Source of the DNA: UBA830 sp002295635
GTDB taxonomy: Bacteria > Pseudomonadota > Alphaproteobacteria > MPNO01 > UBA830
DNA: 64,000 nucleotides
Reading direction: 5' to 3'
Assembly: GCA_002295635.1 (NCBI GenBank)
Contig: DBHK01000019.1
Span: 1-64,000 of the forward strand
Shown here: positions 15,817 through 24,636 of the stretch, piece after piece
Layout of the letters: each line of letters opens with the position of its first letter
Numbering within the stretch: the first letter of the stretch is position 1
Translations under genes and position numbers: made by a program
Notes under the pieces: generated by a model
What the model saw: the letters and a program-made list of their open reading frames with translations, nothing else
Databases searched by the model: none
What the model was told of the DNA's origin: nothing

Positions 15817-17067
15817 ATGGCAATGGAAGTAGTAATGCCGCAACTGGGAGAAACTGTTTCTGAGGGTACTATTTCAGTCTGGCATTCAGAAATCGGTGAC
15901 GAGGTGTCGACTAAGTCACCCTTGTTCGATGTGTCTTCGGACAAAGTGGAAATGGAAGTCACTGCGCCGGCTAGAGGTACATTACTGGAAATCCGTGTTG
16001 GGGCTGGGGTGACAGTACCCGTCGGCGAAGTGGTTGCTGTTATCGGTAGGCCAGGCGAAGAAATCGAGACAGCGCCGGACTTGATTCCCACGAAATTGGA
16101 GACTGAAGAAAACATTGTCGAGGGGGTGATCAGTAAGTATGCCGTGAAAGGGTCTAATCGAGACTCTAACGGCAATCCATTATCCCCCGCGGTGCGCAGA
16201 TTGGTCGCGGAGAATAGTCTCAATCCTATAGAGATTATCGGTACTGGGGCCGGTGGGCGTTTAAAAAAGAAGGATGTACTGGCCTACTTATCAGGCACCG
16301 GGGCAGTGAAGGTTGCTCAATCAACCCTTAAGTCTGTGCTACAAAAAAGAGGTGACGATACAGAAGTTATCCCGTTCAGCAACCTGCGTAAGACTGCGGC
16401 CAAGCACATGGTGCGGTCGAAGGCGACTAGCCCTCACGTACTTCAGGCATTCGAGGCTGATTTTAGCCGCATTGAGCGGGTACGTGAAACCGTCTCCCGT
16501 TCATGGAAAGAGCGCGAAGGTTTTTCGTTGACCTACCTTCCGTTTGTCGCGCGGGCTGTTTGCGTTGCGATTCGGGATTTTCCGCGTGTGAACGCCGAGA
16601 TCCAAGGCGAAAGTCTCATTGTTCACCGACGCGTGAACCTTTGTATCGCGGTTGATCTTCATTTCGAAGGGTTGGTGGCGCCGGCGGTCAAGAATGCCGA
16701 TCGTTTATCGATGCCCGAATTGGCGCGCGCCATCCGCGATGTGTCGGACCGGGCACGACGGAATACACTGACGCCAGATGATTTTACCGAAGGCACTTAT
16801 ACGATCTCAAACTCTGGGGTATTCGGCACTATGATAACCGCACCTATTATTAATCAGCCGCAAGTAGCAATCCTATCTACAGACGGGGTCACCAAGAAGC
16901 CAGTAGTTGTCGAAAACGAGGATGGGGATTCTATCGCTATTCGGCCAGTTGGGGTGCTGGCTCAGAGTTTTGACCATCGGGCCATAGATGGGGCTTATTC
17001 GGCCGCCTTTCTGCACCGAGTGCGTGAGGTAATTGAAACGACGAACTGGATGACGATTATTTCCTAA
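15817..17067 (+). CDS. Dihydrolipoamide acyltransferase (E2) of 2-oxoacid/acetoin dehydrogenase
   Basis: 416-residue E2. One lipoyl domain (residues 1-80) has the lipoylated Lys43 in SSDKVEMEV. A peripheral-subunit-binding domain follows at about 125-165 (LSPAVRRLVAENS, GTGAGGRLKKKDV). The C-terminal acyltransferase core has TYTISNSGVFG and the catalytic His in SFDHRAIDGA. ATG at 15817 fits the conserved lipoyl-domain start. No lipoamide dehydrogenase (E3) gene is adjacent, so E3 is presumably shared from elsewhere. The 3' end abuts the truncated end of the lacI-family pseudogene. Confidence 0.93.
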   Translation: MAMEVVMPQLGETVSEGTISVWHSEIGDEVSTKSPLFDVSSDKVEMEVTAPARGTLLEIRVGAGVTVPVGEVVAVIGRPGEEIETAPDLIPTKLETEENIVEGVISKYAVKGSNRDSNGNPLSPAVRRLVAENSLNPIEIIGTGAGGRLKKKDVLAYLSGTGAVKVAQSTLKSVLQKRGDDTEVIPFSNLRKTAAKHMVRSKATSPHVLQAFEADFSRIERVRETVSRSWKEREGFSLTYLPFVARAVCVAIRDFPRVNAEIQGESLIVHRRVNLCIAVDLHFEGLVAPAVKNADRLSMPELARAIRDVSDRARRNTLTPDDFTEGTYTISNSGVFGTMITAPIINQPQVAILSTDGVTKKPVVVENEDGDSIAIRPVGVLAQSFDHRAIDGAYSAAFLHRVREVIETTNWMTIIS

Positions 17068-17677
17068 TCGGCTCTCCCGGCTTCGCCGGTAGACAAAGCG
17101 CATGGCCCGGCGATATGCGGAATCCTTTTATGTCCTCGTTCCGTCAGGTGGCGCAAGGCCAATGAAATCTCCAGCACGTCATCGTTTGCAACGGATGACA
17201 CCCCATCGGTTTTCGCCGTTCGGTCAACTAGCACGATTGGCAGACAATTGTTCATACGTTCTGTTACAAGAGGGTCGTCGCGCCACGTAGTGGCGAGGAT
17301 AAGCCCGTCTATCTGACGCGTGCGCATTGCGGAGACAGCACCTGCTTCGCGGTTAACAACGCTGTCCGTGTTTCCGATTATGGCAGTGTAGCCGTCAGCG
17401 CTGAGGCCATCTTCGATACCGCGAATGATAGGCGAGATTATTGGATTAGTTATATCCGGGATCAGGACACCAATGGTGTTAGTAAGGTTAGTCCCCAGAT
17501 CGCGGGCGGCGTGGTTCGGTTAAAAGCGAAGCTGGTCAGCTGCAGTTACAACTTTTTTAAGATTTCCGGAGTCATTCGGCTACGATTCGCAGGATTGAGA
17601 CCGCGGGATACCGTTGACGGATAGACGCAGACGCTTTCTGCAACCTATCTAATCGTTACCCGGCTTTTATTCGACAT
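17067..17677 (-). pseudogene. Decayed LacI-family transcriptional regulator
   Basis: Reading from ATG 17677 gives MSNKSRVTIR, then TAG at 17645-17647, then VAESVCVYPSTVSRGLNP (the LacI helix-turn-helix), MTPEILK, a frameshift in a short homopolymer at about 17553-17558, VVTAADQLRF, TAA at 17520-17522, then PNHAARDLGTNLTNTIGVL and IPDITNPIISPIIRG. The match continues through QIDGLILATTW and VLVDRT to HIAGP and stops against the E2 stop codon. About 130 C-terminal residues are missing. Two nonsense codons, one frameshift and a truncation make this a pseudogene rather than a sequencing slip. It probably once regulated the neighbouring M24/E1/E2 operon. Confidence 0.85.
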
Positions 17678-17811
17678 TTATCGTTCCGTTTATTGGTGGT
17701 GCTTTATTTGCTATGCCAACGGTGCCGAAGGTAAATTGCACGACTACTTGGCAAAAGATTGCACGTCTAACCGTAAGCCGCAATAACGCATGTGTTTTAG
17801 AAGGGTTCAAC

Positions 17812-18750
17812 ATGTCCGAACAGGATTTATCGCAACATAAAATTGGGTGGATTGGCACTGGCAGGATGGGTTTTGCAATGGCGCAACGTTTGCTGAAAAG
17901 TGGTGCTGACTTGGCTGTATGGAACCGGACCAAATCAAAAGCAGAACCTCTAAAGGCAGATGGCGCCGTGATCGTCGATAACCCAGAGGATCTGGCAGAC
18001 AGGGATATCATCTTTACTATGGTCGGCGGGCCAGTCGACTTCGTCGAGGTGACACTCGGGGATGCGGGGGTGCTTTCGGGTGGTCAGAAGCCAAAGCTAT
18101 TGATCGACTCAACTTCCGTAGACGAGGCGTCTTCTTCTGAAGTCCGGCTGGCGGCAGAAGAGATGGGAGTACTAATGTTGGCTGCGCCAGTTTCCGGAAA
18201 TGCTAAGGTGGTAAAGTCTGGCAAGTTAACCTTTGCGGTTTCCGGTCCGGAATCAGCCTATAATGAGGCGCGAGTATATCTTGATGCGATTGGGCGCGGT
18301 TCGTCCTATGTCGGCGAGGGTGAATTGTCACGTTTTATTAAGATTTGCCACAACGTGATGCTAGGTGTGGTGATCCAGAACATGGTGGAAATTACCGTTT
18401 TAGCCGAAAAGGCTGGGGTACCACGACACGCGTTTCTGGATTTCCTCAACAACAGTGTCATGGGCTCGATGTTTACAAAGTACAAGTCGCCGTCACTGAT
18501 TAATCTCGACTACTCAGTGACCTTCACCCCGAAACTACTTCTGAAGGATCTCGATCTTGGCCTTGCAGCAGCGCGAGCCAACGGGGTGCCAATGCCCGTA
18601 ACCACGGCGGCTCGCGAGGTAGTTCAAATGCTTATCGGTAATGGCTATACGGAAGAGGATTTTTCCGCTCTTCTAGCTATGCATGCCAAGTCATCCGGTC
18701 TGGATCTTAAATCAGAAGAAAAACAGGTATCAGACGGGTTGTCAGACTGA
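17812..18750 (+). CDS. 3-hydroxyisobutyrate dehydrogenase-family NAD(P)-dependent oxidoreductase
   Basis: 312-residue beta-hydroxyacid dehydrogenase. The N-terminal Rossmann motif is IGWIGTGRMGFAMAQRLL. The substrate loop is PVSGNAKVVKSG (usually PVSGG). The catalytic Lys lies in SRFIKICHN and the C-terminal all-helical domain follows. Members oxidise 3-hydroxyisobutyrate, tartronate semialdehyde or related acids. ATG at 17812 has AAGGG upstream. It overlaps or lies 31 bp before a pair of TauE/SafE permeases, suggesting a hydroxy- or sulfo-acid metabolising unit. The exact substrate is unknown. Confidence 0.88.
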   Translation: MSEQDLSQHKIGWIGTGRMGFAMAQRLLKSGADLAVWNRTKSKAEPLKADGAVIVDNPEDLADRDIIFTMVGGPVDFVEVTLGDAGVLSGGQKPKLLIDSTSVDEASSSEVRLAAEEMGVLMLAAPVSGNAKVVKSGKLTFAVSGPESAYNEARVYLDAIGRGSSYVGEGELSRFIKICHNVMLGVVIQNMVEITVLAEKAGVPRHAFLDFLNNSVMGSMFTKYKSPSLINLDYSVTFTPKLLLKDLDLGLAAARANGVPMPVTTAAREVVQMLIGNGYTEEDFSALLAMHAKSSGLDLKSEEKQVSDGLSD

Positions 18751-18781
18751 CAATCGTTCGGCTGGCTGCTATTGCAGGCGT

Positions 18782-19537
18782 ATGGAATTTGGGCTCGATT
18801 TATACTCCCTAGGTATCATCGGATTGGGATTGGCACTCGGCGCCTTTGTAAAGGGCTTAACTGGAATGGGGCTACCGCTGGTCGCGGTGCCTTTTATGGC
18901 AGGATTTCTCGGCGCCGAGCATGCCATAGTTGTGATGCAGATACCCGGACTCGTATCCAACGTCTGGTTAGTCTGGAGCCATCAGCGCGAGGCACGGGTG
19001 ACGCCGGTTAGATACGATATGATAGTGCCCGCCTGTATAATGACAGTGGTTGGTGTTTGGTTTCTTGCCGTTTCAGATGATCGTATCACGATCCTACTAT
19101 TAGCTTCAGCGGTAGCCTGTTTTCTTACACTTCTAGTGTTGAATCCTTCTTTCAGATTGGATGGTTTCATCGGCCGAATATGTACGCCTATTGCGAGTCT
19201 GGTTGGTGGTTTCGTCCAAGGTGCGGCAGGCGTATCAGGACCTTTGTTCTCTACTCTTATCATGTCATTTCGCCTGCCGAAGGAAACGTATGTTTTTTAT
19301 AACGGTCTAGTCTTCGGACTATTTAACGTCCTGCAAATTATTGCGATGTTATGTCTTGGTATGTTTACTATGGAGAGGTTTCTGGAAGGGTGCCTTGCAT
19401 TAATACCATTGTGTGCATTCCAGTTTCTCGGGATGAAGACCATGGGATATGCCAGTCCTAGGGTTTTTACGGGCGCGGTGATCGCTGTGATCGTAGGGAT
19501 GGAAATTAAATTGCTCTGGGAAGGTCTGGGTCTATGA
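18782..19537 (+). CDS. TauE/SafE-family permease 2
   Basis: 251-residue membrane protein with about eight hydrophobic segments. GAFVKGLTGMGLPLVAVPFM is the family signature near the N-terminus, and the second repeat has GGFVQGAAGVSGPLFSTLI. ATG at 18782 is chosen over an upstream frame that would overlap the dehydrogenase gene. The stop overlaps the next permease start by 4 bp. Likely organic-anion or sulfite transport; substrate not identifiable. Confidence 0.86.
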   Translation: MEFGLDLYSLGIIGLGLALGAFVKGLTGMGLPLVAVPFMAGFLGAEHAIVVMQIPGLVSNVWLVWSHQREARVTPVRYDMIVPACIMTVVGVWFLAVSDDRITILLLASAVACFLTLLVLNPSFRLDGFIGRICTPIASLVGGFVQGAAGVSGPLFSTLIMSFRLPKETYVFYNGLVFGLFNVLQIIAMLCLGMFTMERFLEGCLALIPLCAFQFLGMKTMGYASPRVFTGAVIAVIVGMEIKLLWEGLGL

Positions 19538-20280
19538 CGCTGGAAACGCTGATCATCATCTTTATTGCCTTAGCGATCGGATCTTTTGCGAAAGGAATGA
19601 CGGGTCTCGGCTTGCCACCCACGAGCATAGCGATTCTCGCAGTATTCTTCGGGGTCGAACATGCTATCGTTGTGACCACCATTCCCGTCGCTTTCTCTAA
19701 TATTCAAATTGTTTGGTTGGCTCGCAAAAGATTCAAGGATATGCCGAAGATATGGCCGCCGCTGTTGGCCGGGGCATTGGGGGTCGGGCTCGGTACGTGG
19801 ATATTGGCTACGCTTCAAGAACGATCATTGACGATCCTTTTGGCGGTCTGGATAGCATTTTATCTTTTAACAGTGCTTCTCAACCTCAAGATTAAACCTG
19901 AGGGGAGGGCGGCGCGGATATTTTCGCCTGTTATCGCTGGTGGAGCAGGGATATGCCAGGGAGCTATGGGTATGTCTGGTCCTTTTATAGCGACGTGGGC
20001 CCACGCTATGGGTTTTTTGAAGGAAACCTATGTTTTTGCCACCTCACTTCTTTTCATGTCTATTTCTGTCGCCCACGTATTCGGAGTTGGTGTCGCCGGG
20101 CTGTATAACGAGGAACGGGTCGTCCAAGGCCTTCTGGCTATTCTGCCGGTTATGATTTTTATACCGCTTGGTATGCGGCTGACCCGTAAGGTCAGCGGCC
20201 GAGCATTCAACCTATTAATCGTCGGTATCATAGCGCTTATGGAAGTGCGGTTGGTATGGGGACTTATAACTGGAGTGTGA
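19534..20280 (+). CDS. TauE/SafE-family permease 3
   Basis: 248-residue membrane protein, paralogous to the gene immediately upstream. It has GSFAKGMTGLGLPPTSIAIL and, in repeat two, GGAGICQGAMGMSGPFIATW. The ATG overlaps the preceding TGA by 4 bp, so the two are translationally coupled and may form a heteromer. Third TauE/SafE gene in the window. Substrate unknown. Confidence 0.86.
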   Translation: MTLETLIIIFIALAIGSFAKGMTGLGLPPTSIAILAVFFGVEHAIVVTTIPVAFSNIQIVWLARKRFKDMPKIWPPLLAGALGVGLGTWILATLQERSLTILLAVWIAFYLLTVLLNLKIKPEGRAARIFSPVIAGGAGICQGAMGMSGPFIATWAHAMGFLKETYVFATSLLFMSISVAHVFGVGVAGLYNEERVVQGLLAILPVMIFIPLGMRLTRKVSGRAFNLLIVGIIALMEVRLVWGLITGV

Positions 20281-20414
20281 ATCTAACAGGTTTTAGGTGG
20301 AATTATGAGTTTGGTGAAAGTGAAGGTTTTTTCGCGGCGTAAAAAGTGCCGAACAGCCGGAGCCGGCCCCTCGGCCGATCTCAGAGGCAAGTAAGAGATC
20401 GATGCGTTGGAGCG

Positions 20415-21272
20415 ATGAATAATACTGTCGCCAGGAAAATGGAAACGCCCGTGAGAAAAGCCGTAAGAGATGAAAATTTTCCTGTTGGCTCTCTTCTCCT
20501 ATCTCGATCGCTGCGGCCGCACGTGGAATCTTTTTATAACCTCGCTCGCGAGATGGACGATATCGCTGATAATGGCAATATTTCGTGGGAGGATAAGTTA
20601 GCGCTCCTCGATCGGTTCGAAAAAGCTATTACCGACGAACAGACCGAGGATCCGGATTTGGGTAATGTCCGTGCTATTTCTGCAAGCAGTGCCAAAACTG
20701 GAGTGTCTCTCAGGCATGTCGTTGATCTAATACATGCCTTTAAACAGGACGCGATTAAACACCGCTACGCTGACTGGGAGGACCTGATTGCCTATTGCAA
20801 CCTTTCCGCTTCGCCGGTTGGCCGGTTTCTCATGGACATTCATGGCGAAGATACAGCAAAGTATCCGTTATCTGATGCACTATGTAACGTCCTGCAGGTT
20901 CTGAATCATCTTCAGGATCTTAAGGATGATTATCGGAATCTGGACCGAGTATATCTTCCCGGTGATTGGATGGCGATGCGGGGGGTAGGTGTTGAAGAGT
21001 TGAATGGCCAGTCGGCCGGTCCGGGACTACGGGCAGTGATCGATCTCTGTCTCGATAATTGCGATCGGTTGATGATTGACGCGCGCCGACTCTCCTCGGA
21101 ACTTACAGACCGCCGCCTGAGAATGGAGGCATCCGTGATCGTTCGGTTAGCGGAACGTTTGCTTGATTTACTGCGTAAAGGTGATCCGATCGCCGAAAGC
21201 GTGGTGCTGACAAAGCGTGATTTTCTATTATGTGGTTTAACGGGGATTGTGGCGGCGCTGCTTAAAAAATAA
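20415..21272 (+). CDS. hpnC: Squalene/phytoene synthase-family protein, HpnC-like
   Basis: About 285 residues, all helical. The first aspartate-rich motif is AREMDDIADN (D48, D49, D52) and the second is DLKDDYRNLDRVYLPGD; both bind the Mg-diphosphate in trans-prenyl condensing enzymes. The ordering FxxAREMDD, KHRYADWEDLIAYCNLSASPVGR and LNHLQDLKDD resembles HpnC, which acts with HpnD and HpnE to make squalene for hopanoids. No hpnD or hpnE is adjacent. ATG at 20415 has GGAG very close upstream; GTG at 20346 and ATG at 20439 are alternatives. Confidence 0.78.
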   Translation: MNNTVARKMETPVRKAVRDENFPVGSLLLSRSLRPHVESFYNLAREMDDIADNGNISWEDKLALLDRFEKAITDEQTEDPDLGNVRAISASSAKTGVSLRHVVDLIHAFKQDAIKHRYADWEDLIAYCNLSASPVGRFLMDIHGEDTAKYPLSDALCNVLQVLNHLQDLKDDYRNLDRVYLPGDWMAMRGVGVEELNGQSAGPGLRAVIDLCLDNCDRLMIDARRLSSELTDRRLRMEASVIVRLAERLLDLLRKGDPIAESVVLTKRDFLLCGLTGIVAALLKK

Positions 21273-21417
21273 ATTATAATTCTTTCGTTCTCGACGCCTA
21301 TGAGCTCGCCCATTTGCTTGCCCGCATTTAGGTTATACTCGTAGTTTAATGGTCTCTGCCCCGCATTGAAATATTATCTGCGAGCGTTCTATTTTCTATT
21401 CTACAGTGTTCATTAGC

Positions 21418-22521
21418 CTAGCTGATTTTGCCGTCCCATATGTCCGCGGGTATAAGTGCGAAGCCCTCCATTAGTCGGCGTGTTGTCCGAAGTAATGCGG
21501 CGCGTTGGATATGTGGGATGCCGTCGGGTGTTTCCCTTGTCTCTAACTCAACTGAAAATTCGCCGGTGGGATGTTCTACGGAGATGAGTTTAGGATTTTC
21601 ATCTGAGGTTTCTGAGAGTTCAAAGGCCACAGAACCAGGGAGCACACAGGCAGTACCAACCGTGACTGCCGCGAGCACACCGATCGATGAGTGACACACA
21701 TGGGGGATAAAGCAGCGCGTGTTGATTGTCCCGCCATTTATTGGGGGGGAGACCAGGCACATCTTTGGAACAACTTTGTTTTGCACAACGCCGAGGTTCA
21801 TAGCCTTGCCAACCCGAAGTCGGATCGTCTCCAGATTTTTCTTTAGGTTTTCTGATGAGTTCATTTCGTGAAGCGTTTCATAGCCGGTTACGCCAACGTC
21901 TTCCGCCCTTATTAGGACAACCGGCATGCCATTATCTATACAGGTAATTTTCAAACCATCTATCTCGTCGACAACATTCCCGGTTGGGAGTAGCGATCCG
22001 CAGGCTGATCCAGCCGTTTTAAGGAAGTCAATCATCACCGGCGCAGATGTTCCGGGAGAACCGTCAATCTGAGCATCCCCATAGTAAGTGACGATACCCC
22101 CCGGCGTCTGAATATGAGCATCACAAAGGTTACCGGAATTGACCATATTAATGCGTACAGTCGTGCAGCCATCGATTGAATCAATCAAACCATGTTCCAA
22201 TGCAAACGGCGCCACGCCTGCGAGCATATTGCCGCAGTTTGGTGTGATGTCGACCATCGGTTGGTCGACTTTAACTTGGCAAAACAGGTAGTTCAGGTCG
22301 ACATCGTCCTCTTCCGCCCTACTCACGATTGCTACTTTACTGGTTAGTGGATCAGCCCCGCCTAGCCCATCGATTTGGCGACTGTCTGGGGAACCCATAA
22401 TTGATAGTAGTACACGATCTCGAAGATCAGTATCCGAGGGTAGATCAGACGCTAAAAAGAAAGGCCCTTTGGATGTGCCACCCCGCTGGATGACACAGGG
22501 AATCTTAGTCTGAATTGGCAT
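21418..22521 (-). CDS. PrpF/4-oxalomesaconate tautomerase-family isomerase
   Basis: 367-residue diaminopimelate-epimerase-fold isomerase. IPCVIQRGGTSKGPFFLASDLP at the N-terminus, QIDGLGGADPLTSKVAIV, and DITPNCGNML carrying one family Cys are hallmarks of PrpF and GalD. GalD converts the keto and enol forms of 4-oxalomesaconate in gallate/protocatechuate 4,5-cleavage; PrpF isomerises 2-methylaconitate. No prpBCD or gal genes are adjacent. ATG at 22521. It lies downstream of the crotonase/HibCH genes on the same strand, 111 bp apart. Which acid it isomerises is unresolved. Confidence 0.85.
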   Translation of the reverse strand: MPIQTKIPCVIQRGGTSKGPFFLASDLPSDTDLRDRVLLSIMGSPDSRQIDGLGGADPLTSKVAIVSRAEEDDVDLNYLFCQVKVDQPMVDITPNCGNMLAGVAPFALEHGLIDSIDGCTTVRINMVNSGNLCDAHIQTPGGIVTYYGDAQIDGSPGTSAPVMIDFLKTAGSACGSLLPTGNVVDEIDGLKITCIDNGMPVVLIRAEDVGVTGYETLHEMNSSENLKKNLETIRLRVGKAMNLGVVQNKVVPKMCLVSPPINGGTINTRCFIPHVCHSSIGVLAAVTVGTACVLPGSVAFELSETSDENPKLISVEHPTGEFSVELETRETPDGIPHIQRAALLRTTRRLMEGFALIPADIWDGKIS

Positions 22522-22632
22522 TAATTTTCGCCGCCTGAGTTAAGGAATGGACTGGTTACGTTCTTTGCGAAAAGTCGATTTTAGAATTTGCGATAAGTGC
22601 ATTTTGCAATTCTTTAGCAACGCCGCAGGCAA

Positions 22633-23409
22633 TTATTGGTTCTTAAAGTTAGGCTTTCGTTTCTCTACGAAAGCAGCCATTCCCTCTATCTGCTGTTCTG
22701 TACCGAAGCTCGCGTGGAACATCCGACGTTCGAAACGGACTCCTTCTGACAGTGTCGTTTCGTACGCTCGGTTAACAGATTCTTTTATTATCATGTTTGA
22801 ATGTAGCGATTTCTCGGCGATTGATTGCGCTGTTTTTACAGCTTCTTCAATCAGCTCATCAGCTGGCACGATACGAGAGGCAAGCCCAGACCGCTCCGCC
22901 TCTTCAGCATCCATAAAACGGCCAGTTAAACACATTTCCATCGCCTTTGATTTGCCAACGAACCTTGTCAGGCGCTGGGTTCCGCCCGCTCCTGGTGGTA
23001 TACCTAAATTGACTTCAGGTTGACCAAACTTGGCACTGTCCGCGGCAATGATGAAATCACACATCATCGCCACTTCACAGCCCCCACCCAACGCAAATCC
23101 ACCTACAGCAGCGATTACGGGTTTGCGGCAGCGGGTAAGACGCTCCCATCCGGCAGTTATAAAGTCTTCTCTGTACGCCTCGCTCCAGGTCTTTTCCTGC
23201 ATTTCTTTGATATCGGCACCTGCGGCGAACGCTTTTTCGTTACCAGTTAGAACCATCGCACCGATATTGTTGTCGACTTCAAATACGTCAAGAGCGTCTG
23301 TGAGCTCTGACATCAGGGGGGATGACAGTGCATTAAGAGCTTTTGGCCGGTTCATCATGATAAGGCCGACATTGGCCCGTGTTTCGACAATGATATTTTC
23401 GTAAGCCAT
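22633..23409 (-). CDS. Enoyl-CoA hydratase (crotonase family)
   Basis: 258-residue crotonase. Oxyanion-hole segments are FAAGADIKEM and GGFALGGG. Both catalytic glutamates of classic hydratases are present: E112 (GGGCEVAMM) and E132 (FGQPEVNLGIPPG). It hydrates 2-enoyl-CoAs. The ATG at 23409 has AGGAG 6 bases upstream, and the gene follows the HibCH-like gene by 26 bp, a pairing common in valine/methacrylyl-CoA degradation, though a general short-chain role is equally possible. Confidence 0.9.
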   Translation of the reverse strand: MAYENIIVETRANVGLIMMNRPKALNALSSPLMSELTDALDVFEVDNNIGAMVLTGNEKAFAAGADIKEMQEKTWSEAYREDFITAGWERLTRCRKPVIAAVGGFALGGGCEVAMMCDFIIAADSAKFGQPEVNLGIPPGAGGTQRLTRFVGKSKAMEMCLTGRFMDAEEAERSGLASRIVPADELIEEAVKTAQSIAEKSLHSNMIIKESVNRAYETTLSEGVRFERRMFHASFGTEQQIEGMAAFVEKRKPNFKNQ

Positions 23410-23435
23410 GAAGATCTCCTGTTGGCGAATGGCGG

Positions 23436-24503
23436 TTAATTGATGATGAGTTCCTGGTCACCCAAGGATCCGAAATGTTCATCGATGTAATTGGTTGTCA
23501 CCTCGGCTAGCGCCCCGGGGGTCCATTGGGGCTTGCGATCTTTGTCAATCAATGCCGCACGAATTCCTTCGTAAAAATCGTGACGCATCAGAACCTGGCT
23601 GACCAGCCGGTATTCTAGGACAAGCGCGTCCCGGAGGGATATTTCTGAGTTCTCTGTGATCTGCCGGGCCGTCACCTTTAGACTGGTTGGCGACATTTTG
23701 TATAGTGCTATAAGAGAGTTTGCAGCAAGTTCTGATTCATCATTCTTAAGTGTGGTAATTATAGTTTCCATATCGCTGGCCGCAAAAAGACGGTCAACAT
23801 CTACCTGTTGCTCTTGAAGAATGGATTTCCCAGGATATGCGGTAAATTCGCCCAGAATAGCGTCGACGGCGGCGAAACGATCACCGTCAAAATTTGTGGT
23901 TGTTAAGGCTTTAAGCAGGTCAGGATGATTTATGCTTGGGACAAAGTGTGTTCCGAATCCAGCGTATAGACTGTCGGCGGTATCTAGGCGGGCACCGGTA
24001 AGACCCAGATATAACCCGATCCGTCCAGGGCAGGCATTTAAAAATTTTGTCGCACCGACATCGGGAAGTAAACCGATACCGGTTTCTGGCATCGCCGCCA
24101 TGATATTATCTCCCATGACCCGATAGGCCCCGTTAACAGAAATACCAAGGCCTCCACCCATAACAATGCCGTCTATCAGGCAGATAAAGGGTTTTGGAAA
24201 CTCAGCGATCACAGTGTCTAGGGTGTATTCGATTTCGAAAAACCGTCTCGCGGCGACTGCATCCTTCTGACCAACGTTCGAGACCTCGCGGACGTCGCCC
24301 CCGGCACAGAAAGCGCGTTCCCCCTCCGAAGTAACAACTATTGCATTGATCAAGTTCTCATCGCGCCACCGATTCAAAAGGTCAAGCATGGATTGGCACA
24401 TGCCCAATGAAAGGGAATTCAACGCCTTTGGGTTGTTCAGGTGAATACGACCGATCGTGCCCTCTATGGAGGAGATAATTTCCTGATTATCCGGCATTCT
24501 CAT
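23436..24503 (-). CDS. 3-hydroxyisobutyryl-CoA hydrolase-like (HibCH group of crotonase family)
   Basis: 355 residues, longer than ordinary crotonases and typical of the HibCH subgroup. Diagnostic segments are AFCAGGDVREV, GIVMGGGLGISV and MPETGIGLLPDVGATKFL, followed by a C-terminal region with SLRDALVLEYRLVSQVLMRHDFYEGIRAALIDKDRKPQW. HibCH hydrolyses 3-hydroxyisobutyryl-CoA in valine breakdown. It is the first gene of a unit with the enoyl-CoA hydratase and perhaps the PrpF-like gene. ATG at 24503 or 24497; neither has a strong ribosome-binding site. A 3-hydroxyisobutyrate-dehydrogenase-like gene lies about 5 kb away. Confidence 0.88.
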   Translation of the reverse strand: MRMPDNQEIISSIEGTIGRIHLNNPKALNSLSLGMCQSMLDLLNRWRDENLINAIVVTSEGERAFCAGGDVREVSNVGQKDAVAARRFFEIEYTLDTVIAEFPKPFICLIDGIVMGGGLGISVNGAYRVMGDNIMAAMPETGIGLLPDVGATKFLNACPGRIGLYLGLTGARLDTADSLYAGFGTHFVPSINHPDLLKALTTTNFDGDRFAAVDAILGEFTAYPGKSILQEQQVDVDRLFAASDMETIITTLKNDESELAANSLIALYKMSPTSLKVTARQITENSEISLRDALVLEYRLVSQVLMRHDFYEGIRAALIDKDRKPQWTPGALAEVTTNYIDEHFGSLGDQELIIN

Positions 24504-24636
24504 ATTGCTATTGTTGTATGGTGAAACCTATCGCCTTCAACGCGTGGGTCAAGCTATCTTGTGCAGCGCAATATTTGGATTGTGGTGCGGCGAGACCGCG
24601 ATAATTACTCGGTGTAGACGTTTTAAAGGCTAAGAA

